Positions 1-12,300 are shown, counted from the first letter of the stretch. The stretch is 64,000 bases of DNA from Nematopogon swammerdamellus (GCA_946902875.1 OX336343.1:18461596-18525595), one strand, 5' to 3'. Made by a program: numbers and translations. The notes: generated by a model from the letters alone, not told the origin.

Positions 1-499
1 TGCGTTCGCAAAAACCTGTTTAAAATGCCCCCATGCTCTATGTTTACGTGTTAAAACACTTCAGCCAAGTTTAGTGTGCACAATAGTGGAATATCTTATC
101 ATCGGTAAGTACACTCCGCTCCCCGCAACCCGGCGACGCTAGTTCTCATACAAGCATTTGACTGTCAGGCGTCCATACCTTTTTTATCGTTCTAGGCATC
201 TATGGTAGAGCCGGTATCTCTATCTATTGCGTGCGCAGCTAATGCGGCCCCGTGCTGCTGGGTAAAGGTCGCGCCTCTACTCCTGCTCGACCGTCAATAA
301 ATAAACATACAATAATGACTACCTAGCATACGTATGTCACAAAGACCTTACGCGGTCTAATGGTAACTCGACTTATTTGGTAACACTTCGCTGTAGTCCG
401 AGCGCGTTCACTAGACATGTGCGTGCGGCAAACCGAGGCGTGCGAGTGCGGAGTCGGGCGCGCCGGCCGCCGGGCGCCGGCGCCGGCGCCGCGCGTCCA

Positions 500-1843
500 C
501 TAGGCCAGCAGCTGCGCCACCAGCAGCAGCAGCGCCGAGCCGCTCAGCGCCGCCGCCGCCCTCGCCGCGCCAGAGCCGGAGGGATTCACGTCCACCGCCA
601 GCAGATCCGCGTACACATAGCTCTTGGAGCCCGTGTGCGACTTGAGAATCCTATAGTTGACCTCGTCGGGGTTCACCTTGTTCACGACGAAGTTGTAGAG
701 TCGATTGATGACGACGTACACGTTGCCGGAGTCGTCGAACGCGAAGCGGTCCACCCACTGGATGTAGTTGGGGTCGCGCGCGATAGTCCGCTGCCCGGTG
801 CGGAAGTCGGTCGACGTGTTCCATTCGGCGATCGTCGCGTTACCGACGAGCCCGAAGTAAAGCACGCCGGCGGAGTCCATCTTCATGCCGTCCGTCTGCG
901 AGGCCTTGGTGCCGACGTCGCGGACGTAGGGTCTGAGCGCGCCGGTTCCGGCGGACGCGAGCGACTCGTTTCTCAGCACGGACGCGTTCACCGCGTACAG
1001 GTGGAAACTGGAGAGCGGGCAGAAGTAAACGGTGCGTTCAGAGGAGCCGCCGGCGGCCGGCGTCGGCGGGCCGAGCGCGATGCCGTCGATGTTGACCGGC
1101 AGGTTGACGTTGGTTCCGTTGATGCGGAAGCTCGACGCGAACGCGACGGAAGTCATCGTCTGCGAATCGCGCAGCTTCCACGACTTCTTATCGCTGCGGC
1201 GGAACACCACGATGCCGGGGTCGACGGCGCTGTTGTCGGTGATGTAGGCGTAGTCGCCATCGCGGTTGTCGACGACGAGATCGTTCAGGTAGCTCATGTT
1301 GGAGGAGACGACGCTCGGCGGGAACGGAATGCGCTCCATTGTGTTTTTGCCGGACTTGAGATCGATGAGAACGAGAGACGGCGGGCACTTGGCGTTCGGC
1401 TCCGGAGTCATAGTGCCGATGCGGCCGTTGTCGATAATCCACAGCACGCCGTTGCGGTCCACCTCAACGTTCTGCACAAACTGCAGCGCCGCACAGTTTC
1501 CGACTTCGTTCATCTCCCAGCTCGGGAACGGGCGCAGCTTCGGCGCCGTGTCGGTCTGCGTTGTCGAGATCTGCGCGAGCGTCGCCGGCACGCCGTCCAG
1601 CATGCGCGGCAGCGTCAGGAACAGGTTTCCTCCGTAGTAGTTTATCCCAGAGATTAGAACGTTCCTCGGGACGTATGCGTTCGTATTTAGCGCCGCTTCG
1701 CGATCGCTGGAGGAGCGCCATTCGAAGTCGATCGCGCTCCATTCGTAGATAACGCGGAACTGTTCTCGTTTCTGTTGCGTCGAGTTCTGCGCGGAGACCG
1801 CGGCGGTGGCGGCGAGGAGCACCAGCAGGGCTAGAGCGGCCAT
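500..1843 (-). CDS. Yellow/MRJP-family secreted protein, single exon, probably membrane-anchored
   Basis: The intact 447-residue frame runs from ATG (ACGATGG context) to TAG. Residues 1-18 form a hydrophobic signal peptide ending VSA, followed by QNST. The body has hallmarks of the yellow/major royal jelly protein fold, a beta-propeller: LWIIDNG at 134-140, YLNDLVVD at 185-192, ITDNS at 201-205 and a Gly/Asp-rich second half. Several NxS/T sequons (residues 20, 182, 242, 286, 292, 335, 342) fit a secreted glycoprotein. After about residue 420 a small-residue stretch (PSGSGAA) leads into a hydrophobic tail ending at the stop, which suggests GPI anchoring; most yellow proteins lack this. Family members act in cuticle pigmentation, some as dopachrome-conversion enzymes. 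The coding sequence has no intron and is GC-rich relative to its surroundings. I cannot assign the subfamily. A 426-codon antisense frame over it is a codon-bias shadow. Confidence 0.93.
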   Translation of the reverse strand: MAALALLVLLAATAAVSAQNSTQQKREQFRVIYEWSAIDFEWRSSSDREAALNTNAYVPRNVLISGINYYGGNLFLTLPRMLDGVPATLAQISTTQTDTAPKLRPFPSWEMNEVGNCAALQFVQNVEVDRNGVLWIIDNGRIGTMTPEPNAKCPPSLVLIDLKSGKNTMERIPFPPSVVSSNMSYLNDLVVDNRDGDYAYITDNSAVDPGIVVFRRSDKKSWKLRDSQTMTSVAFASSFRINGTNVNLPVNIDGIALGPPTPAAGGSSERTVYFCPLSSFHLYAVNASVLRNESLASAGTGALRPYVRDVGTKASQTDGMKMDSAGVLYFGLVGNATIAEWNTSTDFRTGQRTIARDPNYIQWVDRFAFDDSGNVYVVINRLYNFVVNKVNPDEVNYRILKSHTGSKSYVYADLLAVDVNPSGSGAARAAAALSGSALLLLVAQLLA

Positions 1844-2215
1844 CGTAAGGCCCGCAGCAGCTGGGAGCGGACGTCGGCTGGCGGGGCGAAGGGTCGCGGA
1901 TGTGTACGTACAGGTTCGCGGAGAAGCGCTCGGGCCGAGCGAAGCGTGCGTCTCGCACGGTGCTGGTGGATAGACTGGCAGGGCGGACTAATCGCGTGAC
2001 GGAGGTGGCGCGGACGGCGGCCCCGGCGCGCGGCGGCGGAGGCGGCGGAGGCGGCGCGCGGCGGACGCACGCTGACCTCCACCTCCGCTTCGCTGAGGAG
2101 GGAAGGAGTTTTCCTAAAAGCGTAGCGTGACGGCGGCGAGCCAGTCTCAACGACTCCTCCCTCACCCGCGCTAACCCCGCGCCACGCCGCCGCACCGCGG
2201 AGGGTTAGAGAACTT
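1844..2215 (-). promoter_or_regulatory. GC-rich 5' flank of the yellow-family gene
   Basis: Directly upstream of the yellow ATG the base composition changes to a GC- and CpG-rich block, with G-rich GGCGGCGGAGG-type runs near 2030-2060 and a purine-rich tract near 2090-2110. It then drops to AT-rich DNA at about 2240. This is where the 5'UTR and promoter of a minus-strand gene would lie. No TATA box or clear initiator could be fixed, so the extent is approximate. Confidence 0.45.
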
Positions 2216-2222
2216 CAGTGAG

Positions 2223-2435
2223 ATGACTGCGGCAAGCGGAGACGATGCAAACATAATTATTAATTGTAACGAGATTCTATCACAGCATAAAAACAATTTC
2301 GAAGCAACATTATCGGCATTGTTTTCTTCTTACGGGCAAACACGCGAGATAATGTCAACAATTACGGATAATACAATCACTGCTAGGGCGATTCACGGTT
2401 CTTTCACATTATTTAATTACGTACATTTAATCTAA
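2223..2435 (+). CDS. Possible small ORF divergent from the yellow gene (70 codons)
   Basis: An ATG-to-TAA frame begins just outside the CpG-rich block and faces away from the yellow gene. It reads as a polar, Asn/Thr/Ser/Ile-rich peptide starting MTAASGDDAN, without signal peptide, membrane segment or recognised motif. The position beside a possible bidirectional promoter is suggestive, but the length is within chance range for this composition and no splice signals support it. Treat as hypothetical. Confidence 0.15.
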   Translation: MTAASGDDANIIINCNEILSQHKNNFEATLSALFSSYGQTREIMSTITDNTITARAIHGSFTLFNYVHLI

Positions 2436-2439
2436 GAAA

Positions 2440-4100
2440 AAATTATGCTCGCACTCATTAAACGCATATCTACACAGTTAAGAGATATTATAGTCCTTGG
2501 TACGTAACTAACTGCGCACCCACTCACCCGCGCAAACGTGACTGAATGTCACCGCGTCCTTTGACGGGAATACCGGGTCCTTGGGGGCTGCGCAGTGCCG
2601 GACTTGTACTGCTATTTTGTATAGGCCCACTTGACTTTCGCCGCCCGCGCAAAACATAAATAGCCTAAGGATAGGAGTATTACTAAGTCGCAATGGGGAC
2701 TTAAAACCTTTACCCAAATGATATGTAGCGTTTAATAGACCGAAAACTCGATCTGCAAAGTGACTTATGCTTGAGTATTGCGTCCATAATCGCGCACGAA
2801 CTTGACGGCTTACACATACAAAAGTGCAAGTGTTACCTTGTAATATTCTTTAGTGCCTTCGGAAATCTGCCGCCCCCTGAAGTTTGCCGCCCCTAGGCCG
2901 CGGCCTATACGGCCTAATGGGAAATCCAGGACTGGGGCTGCGAGCGAGGGTCTATTGTTGCCGAGAGCAGCTGTTGCTAATAATAACATGCTTCCGTAGT
3001 GGGGCAGGGGAATAGAGTCATTGTCGATATCGTGGACAACATTGAAGTAAGATTCGAATCGATGAATTATGAATATAATGTCTACTTTCATACATACCAT
3101 TACGCTGTATTCCGACAATCGGGGTAAGTCGAGTAATCGGCAGGTAAGTGCAAGAAGTCGGACAAATTGCAGCACGCACAACACCGACCACCACGTTTAA
3201 TGAAATACCTAATACACAATGCTAATACAAGACACAACTGTGAACTATGGAGCTGCCAGTGTAAGGCACGAAGGCGTGAATGTGTAAAATTAAAAGTAAA
3301 TTCTTTGGGAAATTAACTGCAGTATTAATAAAATTATAATAATATCTTCCACGCAAGTAAGCAATTCTTTTGTTTATATGAATAACATCCACGTGCTCAC
3401 TAGGAACTGGCCAATTAGAAACCGTAGAGTGGCTATACGTGATGCGGGCCGCGGCGAGGAGGAAGTGTTCCGCCCGCTAGTAAAATCACGGGAAAAACTA
3501 TCGGACCTTCTCGGATGGTCAGCGGTGCGTGGAAACAAGCGGATCATAACGATTCTTTTATATTTTCGCGGTTGTGAGTTTTTGTACAGAAAAAAAATAT
3601 AAAATATATAAACTATAAGGTTTTTGGGATTAATTTGTGTTATTATTACGTATTCTTAGTTTATAGGGTTTCGTACGTAGGTGCTTATTTATTATTTTAT
3701 TTTATTATATTTGGAAAAACCAACAGCTCTATAACTAAATTTAACAATTATATTATGTTAACTTATGATGAACTACAGCCAATAATAGGTTTACTTACCT
3801 CAAAAGAAGTAAGAAAAAATCGGACAAGCGCCATGACCACACACAGCTACGTGTTCCGTAGTCGGGAAGAACGTTCACGGTTAAAATACAAAGTTAATAA
3901 TAAATTAGGTGTAAGCTCCGAAAACCAAAACACGGACAAGCCACCAGAAGCAAAATTTTCACTTACCTCCCAGCAAGGCAGCCATTTTGTGTACATATAT
4001 CGCGAAAAAACAAAACACCGTCTTAACTCACAGAACAATTTTCTTTCAATTTTATTCAACATTCCAAATTTAAATTTTAAAACGTGCCAGTAATTTTTCA
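2440..4100. other. AT-rich intergenic DNA, no gene recognised
   Basis: Nothing gene-like was recognised. A plus-strand frame at 3635-4093 (152 codons) is rich in Tyr/Phe/Ile at its start and Lys/Asn/Ser later; it has no domain and its second half looks repeat-derived, so it is not called. Confidence 0.5.
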
Positions 4101-4105
4101 ACGAG

Positions 4106-4655
4106 TACCGTGTGACCGTGTGGGGTCGTTACTTAAAAATAATTGACCCACTGCATCTCTCCCCGTGCATGTCGTAAAGGGCGACTAAGGGATAAGGACA
4201 CGGTGCCGTGCTAAAGACCGACTGACTAGCCACATCACACCTTGGCGCGGTCCTTCCACCGCGTCATGCAGCAGGTGGGTCTTCGTGCCTTACTTGCTGC
4301 TTGATAGTTATCTTGTCCGAATACTTTGCTAAACGAGGTACATCTTGCTTGGTGGTAGGGTTTAACCCGCCCGGGTTGATACCACCGCACTGAATGAAAC
4401 GTCGGTCGAAACGGCTATGTAAATAGTTTGTGTTTTCCGACCAGTTCAGTGTAGCCGGCACGATCAAAGGGGGAAGCACTGACATGGCACCTAGTTCACC
4501 CGGTGTTATGGGCTGACATCATGGACGTTGTAGGTGATGTAGCCAACCGTGTTAGTTTCTATAAAAAAAACATCGGTTTTGTGCTGTACATAAGAGTACT
4601 TGCAACACAGCCCGATTGTCGGGATACAACGTGTGGTATGTATGTATGTACAGCA
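4106..4655 (+). repeat. Dispersed family B element interrupted by a SINE tail
   Basis: Family B is recognised by a GTGTGGGG start, the phrase CACTGCATCTCTCCCCGTGC, GCAGCAGGTGGGTCTTCGTG, and an end with an IR-like stretch around TTGTGCTG and GATTGTCGGG followed by TATG repeats. Here it runs 4106-4335, is broken by a 5S/tRNA-SINE tail (about 4336-4571, ending in an A-run), and resumes with TCGGTTTTGTGCTG to 4655. An uninterrupted copy on the minus strand at 56643-56980 shows the expected joined form. No coding capacity. Confidence 0.75.
4336..4571 (+). mobile_element. 5S/tRNA-type SINE, 5'-truncated, nested in family B
   Basis: This is the SINE body from GGTGGTAGGGTTTAACCCGC through CCGCACTGAATGAAACG and CAGTTCAGTGTAGCC to the A-run, without the promoter head. 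It sits inside the family B copy and is therefore younger than it. Confidence 0.7.
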
Positions 4656-4819
4656 TCACTGTGAAAAACACACTTTTTACGACTTTAGAAGCCCTATTTT
4701 TTTTTTATTTCGCCATTCTTCTGCGCCATTGTATAGCGATTCATATAATAAATAATACACCTTCCTTGATAAATTCCATCTGTATAGTGCCAATAGTCTG
4801 TGAGTAAAATGACACACGG

Positions 4820-4895
4820 TGACGGACGGACGGACGGACATACGGACAGGACGAAATTATAAGTTCTATCTTTGCCATTTGGATACGGAACCCTA
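4820..4895 (+). repeat. GGAC microsatellite with a fragment of the dispersed GAGTCGAACTCGC family
   Basis: A short (GGAC)n run is followed by ATACGGAACCCTAAAAA, which is the 3' end of the dispersed family represented in full at 6048-6432 and 39888-40340. Confidence 0.55.
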
Positions 4896-5515
4896 AAAAC
4901 AGAACCTTGGCGAGATTCAATCTCGGATTAAACCGTTTTTACCCATATTCTATTTGAGCGCAATAAATATATACAATACAATAATTTTATTTTGTTTAGA
5001 GGTAAAAATTATATAAAGAAACCCGTGGTAGGTAGTCTCCCATTATCTGTTCAGCCAGAGCCAACTGCCATTTCTCCAAAATAACCATGAAAATAACAGT
5101 CGGCTCTGGTTCAGCCAATGACGTAATACATAAAAGCTCTTTGGGTTCAGCCAAAAAAATTGGACAATAATCTGCTATTAGCCAGCCATCCATCACACTC
5201 GTTCCTACACCGAGCGGTGTTCTATTTTTAAACGCATTTATTTAGCTTGACCCCGTATAGTTGTTTGTTTGTTTCAAATCTTATTCTATTTTATCTATCA
5301 CCAACTACCTCACACCCAGACATATTGGTAATCTGTGCCTCACACACAATCCAACAGGACCTAAGGTGCAGACGCAGGCATGCGCGCTCTCGTTCGCTCT
5401 GCTGATTAGCTAAATCGAATTGTTGAATGTGCATTGTAAGTATTATTGTATAACACAATTAAATAATTGTAATCTAGCTTATTTTAGTTTTATTAGTACT
5501 AATTACTTAAAACAC

Positions 5516-5534
5516 GGGGGGGGGGGGGGGGGGG
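5516..5534 (+). repeat. Poly(G) tract, 19 G
   Basis: An uninterrupted run of 19 G is followed by CGGGTGG. It is a homopolymer microsatellite and potential G-quadruplex; the exact length is prone to assembly error. Confidence 0.85.
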
Positions 5535-6047
5535 CGGGTGGTCGACTCTTATTGGTCCAATACTCATGGGAACAGCATGAAAAAAATTATAACAAAATTT
5601 AAACTGAAACACAGCGAAAAAGGAGGATAGAAATATCGAAGGAAAAGTAGTATAGAGCAAAGCGCACTAAAATGAGAGAAGATGACAGGCATGCTGAACT
5701 ACAAATAAACTGACTTTGTCTTTAGGATTGACGACCGACTAACGTTCACACTGCTCTGTCACACCAGTGTGAAGGTTAGGAAAATTATTTCCCGACCTTC
5801 ACATTAGTGTTAAGGATAGGAAGTCGCTTTCCTAACCTTCACATCGTCAAATTTCTTTTCTCACCTTCACACTCACGTCGGACGAACCTTCAAACTGTTC
5901 AGCCAAACTTAACTGAACAGTGTTTACCTACCGTATTGAGCAGCTTGATTGTGAGAAATTTACAGGTAAGAAACCGTGTAACAAAGATGCAATGACAGAG
6001 TTGGAAAGGATGAGGAGTTTGCGTAATGATACGAGCCAAAAATCAAA

Positions 6048-6432
6048 CTAAAAACCGACCACGTGCGAGTCGAACTCGCGCATCGAGGGTTCCGTATCGC
6101 CATGTCACACGCCATCTAGATGGCGTGTTATGAAATGCTTCATATTAATTAAATGTCATGATTAGTTAAAATGCTTCATAATCTATTCGGTAGATGGCGC
6201 GCGCGCATACACTTTTTGGTTTCTTCTATGGGAACCCCCGTGAATTTTTTACTTTTTCTTATTTTTATTATTTGTTGTTATATCGGCCATAATAACAGAT
6301 ATTCTGTGAAAATTTCAACGGGCTACCTATTATGGTTCAAGAGATACAGCCCTCGGATGGACGGACACAGACAGAAGACAGACGGCGTAGGCTTAGTAAT
6401 AGGGCCCCGTACCGGATACGGAACCCTAAAAA
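6048..6432 (+). repeat. Dispersed family D (GAGTCGAACTCGC) copy, near full length
   Basis: It starts with the ACCGACCACGTGCGAGTCG motif, continues through GAGGGTTCCGTATCG, an ATGGCGTG-type inverted segment, GTAGATGGCGCGCGCGCATA, TTCAAGAGATACAGCCCTCG and ends at CGGAACCCTAAAAA. The same order occurs at 39888-40340 and in reverse at 23501-24060. It has no ORF or recognisable transposase; the type of mobilisation is not evident. It recalls a repeat common in moth genomes. Confidence 0.7.
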
Positions 6433-6439
6433 CGAGAAA

Positions 6440-8045
6440 ATACAAAAATAGGTAAAAAAACTTTTAAGTTAAACGGTTTTATTTAACATCATCAACTGTA
6501 CCAAAAAAAAAAAAACAAGAAAATAATAATTAGGACACAAAGGCCTTCTTGAGATTTTACGTAAGTTTTTTTTACCTATTTTTGAACTAGGTATATTATT
6601 ATACTATATTAAAAAGAAAACACTCTTGTTAACAATAATTAGTTCAATTTATTTAAACAAATTAAAATATACAGTATTTTGATGTTGAGATCATCTCATG
6701 GGTTAAAGCACTAACAACAGTTAGGCCACTGACATGTACGTATGCTAGTAGCTCTAAAAGTGGAGATACAACATTGTAGGACCATGTCAGATTAATTGTC
6801 TTACTACACAATCGTAGATGCTCCCAACCCAGCAGTAAGTGACCTTACTTGATATAGTTCCACATGATTTATTTGCACTTTTAGAGCAGACTGTTCAAAT
6901 AATTTCTATAACAGTGATTTTAAAAACAGCGTACGGAAATTGTCTAAGTTCCTCTATATGATACAAGATGCTTCGCTTTTAATTAATTAAATATTTAAAC
7001 AAAATGTGTTTTCATAAGCTTTATTATGATTTGCTACAGAGCTTCATGCGTTAGGTGACTTTCTTGAAAAAGATTTACATGCAAGCATTTTAGTAAAACC
7101 TAAAGAATTATGAAACACTTTGAGCCTGCTTCATAAATTTACTTACAACTCAAACACAAGACCCCCCGATTCACACACCTTACACAAAATTTAGATAAAA
7201 TAACCCTTAAACATACTGTCACAGAACTGTTACCAGATGGCTTGCAGTCACACCTACAATACTACTGGCCAGGGACACTCACCCTTTTCTGACTCAACTG
7301 CATACTAATTAGGTGATTTCGCTAAATAAAATACAACCTTTTTTTCCCCTTTGATATTTTATGATAATTCAAGATTTTGTTACCACCTATTAAATGATTA
7401 CCCCCGTTGAGTTCTAGATGTGTCACAGGTAAAATAATGAAGTCAGATCAATAAACTATATTTGCACTTGTAGTCAATGAAATTACATAACACATTTACA
7501 TATTACATGTGAAACAAAAAAAAGACAGGATTCACTTATTCAATTTAGAAGCTAGATGTGTTTTCCTAATTTTTCTAACCTAAAACTGACAACTCCCCCA
7601 TACAAATCATATATTGATGTGTAGGTGAAGATATGTGCTATTCAAAGACTTGATTTGAAATAAAGTAGGGCTAGAAAAATGTTTACCATCTGCCGGAATT
7701 AATGACGTAGGATGAATTTGACAGCTGTCGGATTCATTTAATTCTGTGTATTAGCTAAATCTTCGATGTTCACCCATCGAAGGCCGATCGGCCTTTAACG
7801 AAGTGTAATGTTCGAAGGCCTATCGGTTTACTTTATAGTGGTTGAAATAGGTACAGAAATATTTATTTTTCATTCACTGCACTTCAAAATAGATGTCACA
7901 TCATTCTGAACGGGGTTTTAACTGACGTTCTCAAGCACATCTAAGGATGTTTGTTACAGTTAGGAGTAACAGAACAATGGTTAACAAAAATAAGTTACAT
8001 TGAGCTTACGGTTGACTTTTGAATCACCAAACATTCTAAAAATCT
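6440..8045. other. AT-rich DNA with no recognised feature
   Basis: No frame with coding character and no convincing repeat boundary was found. A short inverted phrase, CATCGAAGGCCGATCGGCCT, occurs near 7776-7800. Confidence 0.4.
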
Positions 8046-8050
8046 TAATT

Positions 8051-8345
8051 TTTTATATAGAAAGCGCAGACATGTGGCGCCGAGTGACCCATGAGGTGTC
8101 TAACAATGCCCATAGACATTCGCTCGAATGTGGGGGTAGCAAATGCCATGCCGGCCTGACAGGTACCAAGGATCCAAGACTGTACTTGGGGGGAAATATG
8201 TGGAAAATAAGGGAGAGCGTTCCAGAGTTTAAGAGTTTATCAGTTATGTGGAGGAAAGATCTGCAGAATCAATTGGTACGCATACATGGTAAGTTAAACG
8301 TGTAGGGATGCAATCCCTGCCGAGTGCACGTGGTGCGGAGGTAGA
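8051..8345 (-). mobile_element. LINE 3' fragment (family C)
   Basis: Read on the minus strand it corresponds to the C-terminal end of a reverse-transcriptase LINE ORF plus 3'UTR. The conserved stretch (best seen at 52500-52795 on the plus strand) has a TGKLWNVLPAHIF and LGSFKRGVNRHL pattern typical of LINE C-termini, followed by a UTR with TTAGACACCTTATGGGTG and GGCGCCACATGTCGCGC. Frames are broken. It lies downstream of the BORCS6 gene. Confidence 0.65.
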
Positions 8346-8764
8346 AAGGAGATGGCGGGATCGCGTGAAACAGCTCCTCCGAGCCTACCCATGGAATAAG
8401 CGATACAGCAAACTTAGGGCGCCGACATCCCTACGAAGTTGCAGCGGTTCTAGATCATGAACACCTAGTAGTCATCCACTGGTTGCACAGCCGACGCTGG
8501 ATAAGTCCAGAGGCGCAAACACTTCCTAATAAAACTATATTCATAACATACACAATAGTTCTTTTTTTTAACTGACCAGTACCCTAATCACGAGCTTTAA
8601 CCTACACCGCATACTACGCTACGCCATGTTCTCCGCATAATTTTGTATGGAGAAAGGAAGTTCGGAAATCTATCACTAGAGGCGCTGCTCCGTTTCTCCA
8701 TACAAACTATTTGCATTGCATAACCTATTGTGCATTGCATAATTATTACGAACGCGACTTAGTG

Positions 8765-8803
8765 TAATGGAATCGCCCGACAGTGCACCGGGCGATTCCA
8801 TTA
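8765..8803. repeat. Perfect 15-bp stem hairpin
   Basis: TAATGGAATCGCCCG pairs perfectly with CGGGCGATTCCATTA across a 9-nt loop. It may be a degenerate MITE end or a cruciform; no flanking duplication is seen. Confidence 0.6.
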
Positions 8804-9000
8804 ATCAACGGCCACCATTATTCATTGTATTGAAGCTATTATCGGCTTTTAGCAGTTTGTATTAGTCGGTTTTTAGCAGTTTGTACGACTTTTCGTCAAT
8901 TAACAGTAGGTATCGCGGTATCCATTAGATTCACGTTTGGGTTAAGTACTTAAGTACCTAGTGCACGCACACGCAGTCCCATAGGTCAGCAGCCGCCACT

Positions 9001-9080
9001 GGAAGGGACCTACAGTTTTACGTGGAATCCGAACCGCCTGAACGGTGGAACGTTCACCCAATCAAGTTCTGACCGCGGCC
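9001..9080 (-). mobile_element. 5S/tRNA SINE head fragment
   Basis: The stretch AGGGACCTACAGTTTTACGT followed by GGAATCCGAACC and CAAGTTCTGACCGCG is a reverse-oriented piece of the SINE head (B box and 5S segment). It lies just 3' of the BORCS6 stop codon, so it may be part of that gene's 3'UTR. Confidence 0.55.
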
Positions 9081-9134
9081 GGGTGTGCTTGAGATCACAA
9101 ACGGCGTTGGACGGAGGCGGAGGCCGACAGTTTA

Positions 9135-9355
9135 TCACAAGTTATTCTCAAATATCTGCAGCAGCCTCTTGATCTCTGTGATCCTGGCGGCCTGCGCCTG
9201 TACCGGCACCATCGCCTGCGACACCTCCTCGCCCTTCGCCAGGATCGTGTACATGCTCTTGATGTTGCTGTCCATCGCGTCGCACGTCTTCGTCACTGCG
9301 TCCTTGTACACCTCCATGTTGTCCGCTGTTAGCGATGAGTTGGAATGCAGTATAC
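9135..9355 (-). CDS. BORCS6: BORCS6 exon 3 (terminal coding exon)
   Basis: It completes the split Gly158 codon and encodes residues 159-230, the second half of the conserved helical domain, rich in Lys/Glu heptad-like spacing consistent with coiled-coil packing in BORC. The acceptor TTGTGTCTGCAG precedes it and TGA closes it. Confidence 0.88.
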
Positions 9356-12300
9356 CTGCAGACACAATTTCAATCTGTTTGATTATTTAATTATTGTCAA
9401 TACAGCAAATTACTGGTTCAAGGGTTATGTTTTTAAAATGATAGTATAGTTGGAAAGCAAATTCTTTATTGCCCCACACATATCTGAGGGCATGGCCGTG
9501 CTCCCTCCCGCCAAGTCGAGCTTTTAATTTTACAAGAAAAATAGCACAATGGATGCAGGTACATGAGGAGCAAAGGCTGACTTATCTCTTGAAGAGATTT
9601 CTTCCAGCCAACCTTTAGGCGTGCGAATCTGAAATTAATGAATGTTGGTAGGTAGTACCAAAGGTAAGATATGAAAATTTTAAATTAAACTTCAAAAATA
9701 TAAAAAAACGGGGTTTGCGGCAACTACCATTGTCAATAAGTTTTAATTTGTATATATACAGGGTGTTTCAGGATAGGGTTTCGTAACTTCAGGATTCGAA
9801 ACATATTTGAACAGGGAAAACTCTGAAACTTTTTCCCAGATTAGGTCATTTTATAGTACTTTTTAGTGAAAATCCTTTCAACGAGATTTGGTGGACTGTT
9901 AACATCCGCCTTTATTAAATAAAAATAAAATGACTAACTTACATGCTTAAATAGTAGAATTGGACTGCATGTAGGTAAATTCAAAACCCTTAAATTTGAA
10001 TGACATCAAAAGAAAAAGGGGACTGGACTAGGTCATTCACTCCCTAGACCTAGCCAGCAAATCTGCTCATACTCACTGTCCGTCAAGTTTTTATTACAAT
10101 TTTCAATTTTTGTATGAAAAAAAAAATACAGAATTTCGATTCGAGTGATAAGGATTTTTTTTCTTCTAATAATGAATACTTTCTATTCCTGAAGTTTCTC
10201 AAGCCTATCCTGAAACAGCCCGATATAAATGATCTGAATTTCAAATAATGGTGACGATAAACGAGATAAAAGATAATTAGAGTATGTATTCTCTTCATCC
10301 ACCGCTTTGGAATGCTCTGCCTCACAGTGCCGGTCTCCTATCCCACCCAGGAGCCACCAGGTGGGGGATTAGATCGGTGATTATCTTAAGTTAAGCTGTG
10401 GGTGTTAAGTACTTCAAGGTATCCTGTCAGAAATTTTGTTTATACTGTAGTCTGATATAACAATTTAAGATAACCTGTACAATAATAACATATTTATATA
10501 CACCCAGATTATCCAAGATCGCTTTAACTTGAGATGCAAAATTTACATTTTTGGAAGATCAAGATTAAAAAATAAATAAAATAAAATCGCCCATCGCCGT
10601 CAACACAGACCGGCTGACGAGGGTTTGACGCGAGCCGAAACGTCTAGCACGCTGTAAGAGAACAAGCGTGGCCGCTCGCTGGTCCTCGCTCGTGCTCGAT
10701 TGAAACCTACTTCTACTTGCAATGGACCCGGCTGTGTTCAGTGAAGCCGTGGAGTGCTGCGTTCTTCGTCTGCTTTAAGAAAGTGAAAAGCACAGATATG
10801 CATATAATTACATGTTATTTAAAAATATTCCTTTATCTGACTATAGTGTAATAAAGTCCGTATTATCTGAGGTTTTGATTATCCGAGGTAGGCCTGGTCC
10901 ACAATAGCTTGGATAATCGAGGTTCTACTGTACATGGAACAATATTATAATAAATAGAAATTATGATACATTATGTAGAAAGATTTGGATCAACCTCTCT
11001 CAAGTCTCAAAGCATTCGACCAATATATCAATCGACATAAAAGAAAAAAAAATCTTTATTGAAAATAATTTAATCATCAAAAATAAAAAATTGCATTAGG
11101 CATTTTTCTAACAAATATTACAGTTAATCTGTAAAATTTGTTAAAAAAATGCCTAATGCATTGCATTAGTTGAAAAAATCCAGTTGTAGAGCGTCATCCC
11201 TGACACACAGAGACGTGCGACAGGGACAACGCTCTACAACCGGATGGTCTCTTTCTAAAGCTCGACATGCATTATTAGCTGCCCCTGTACCCGCGTTACT
11301 CACTCGCCGATGTGAGTATGAGAAACAATCTCACTCAACCAATCAGAAGGTGTTCGTGCATCCAGCCCGGCTATTGGTTGAAATATTTATTATAAGTATT
11401 TGTGTGAGTTAGCGAGTGAGTTAACGCCGGTGGCCCCCCTGCACATGTTTATTATTAAGTATAAATATTACCTACTTAGAAAGCTAAATCAGTACCAAAC
11501 ATGAACGTGCGGGGCGTGTGGCGAATCGCCGCATGCATTGCAGCTCGCTGACCACACAGCTGCTTTATTAAATGTTTCTGAAGTTACCTGATAAATTCTC
11601 AATGAGGCTATCAACGGACTGCGCGATCCTCTGCGCCTCATACTCCAGGTCGTTCAGCACGGTGATGTCGATCTGTCCGATCTGAGGCGCAAGCAGCTGT
11701 CGGTACAGATTCGCCGAGGGCGTACTCGACCGTGACGCGCTCGCACTGCCAAAGACCGGTGTCTCCCCGCGTTTCGTTATAGGGCTCGAAAGCTTTATTT
11801 TGTACTCTAAGTCTTCAGCGACAAAATGCGTCATGTCTCCCTCGTGGCGGACGTAGCCGCCCGCGTGTAGGACTTCCTGTTGGTGCGTGGGGAGGTGGGC
11901 GGGTCGCGGAGCGGGCCGGTCGTGTTGCGATGATATCTCGCTGTACGACGCTGTCATCTGTGACGGTATACCGTCGCATTCCGCCGCTTGTGTCTGCAAG
12001 TATTGTGTTAATGTTGATGTAACTAGAGAGAATTAGTGCATGCGAGACAAACCATTTACGGTGATAAATTTAAATAGATTTGGTGCACAGCTCATTAGTT
12101 TAAAATTATTGCACCCCTGTAATAGTCGTCAGCCTCGGTAGCTCAGTGGTGCGGTTGGTCGACCGTTGTTAAGCGCACTTGGGTGCGTTCAGTACTTGGA
12201 TGGGTGACCACTCGACCGTTGGGAGGTTGACCGTGGTTCGGATACCACATAAAACTGTAGGTCCCTACCCTTCTTACCTTACTAGGTTGTAGGGTTTATC

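Noticed and set aside
377..1657. 426-codon plus-strand frame
   Set aside because: It is antisense to the yellow gene, Arg/Val/His-rich and domain-free; long antisense frames arise from GC-rich codon bias.
3635..4093. 152-codon plus-strand frame
   Set aside because: Low-complexity AT-rich start, no domain, no conserved start; the latter half seems to be repeat sequence.
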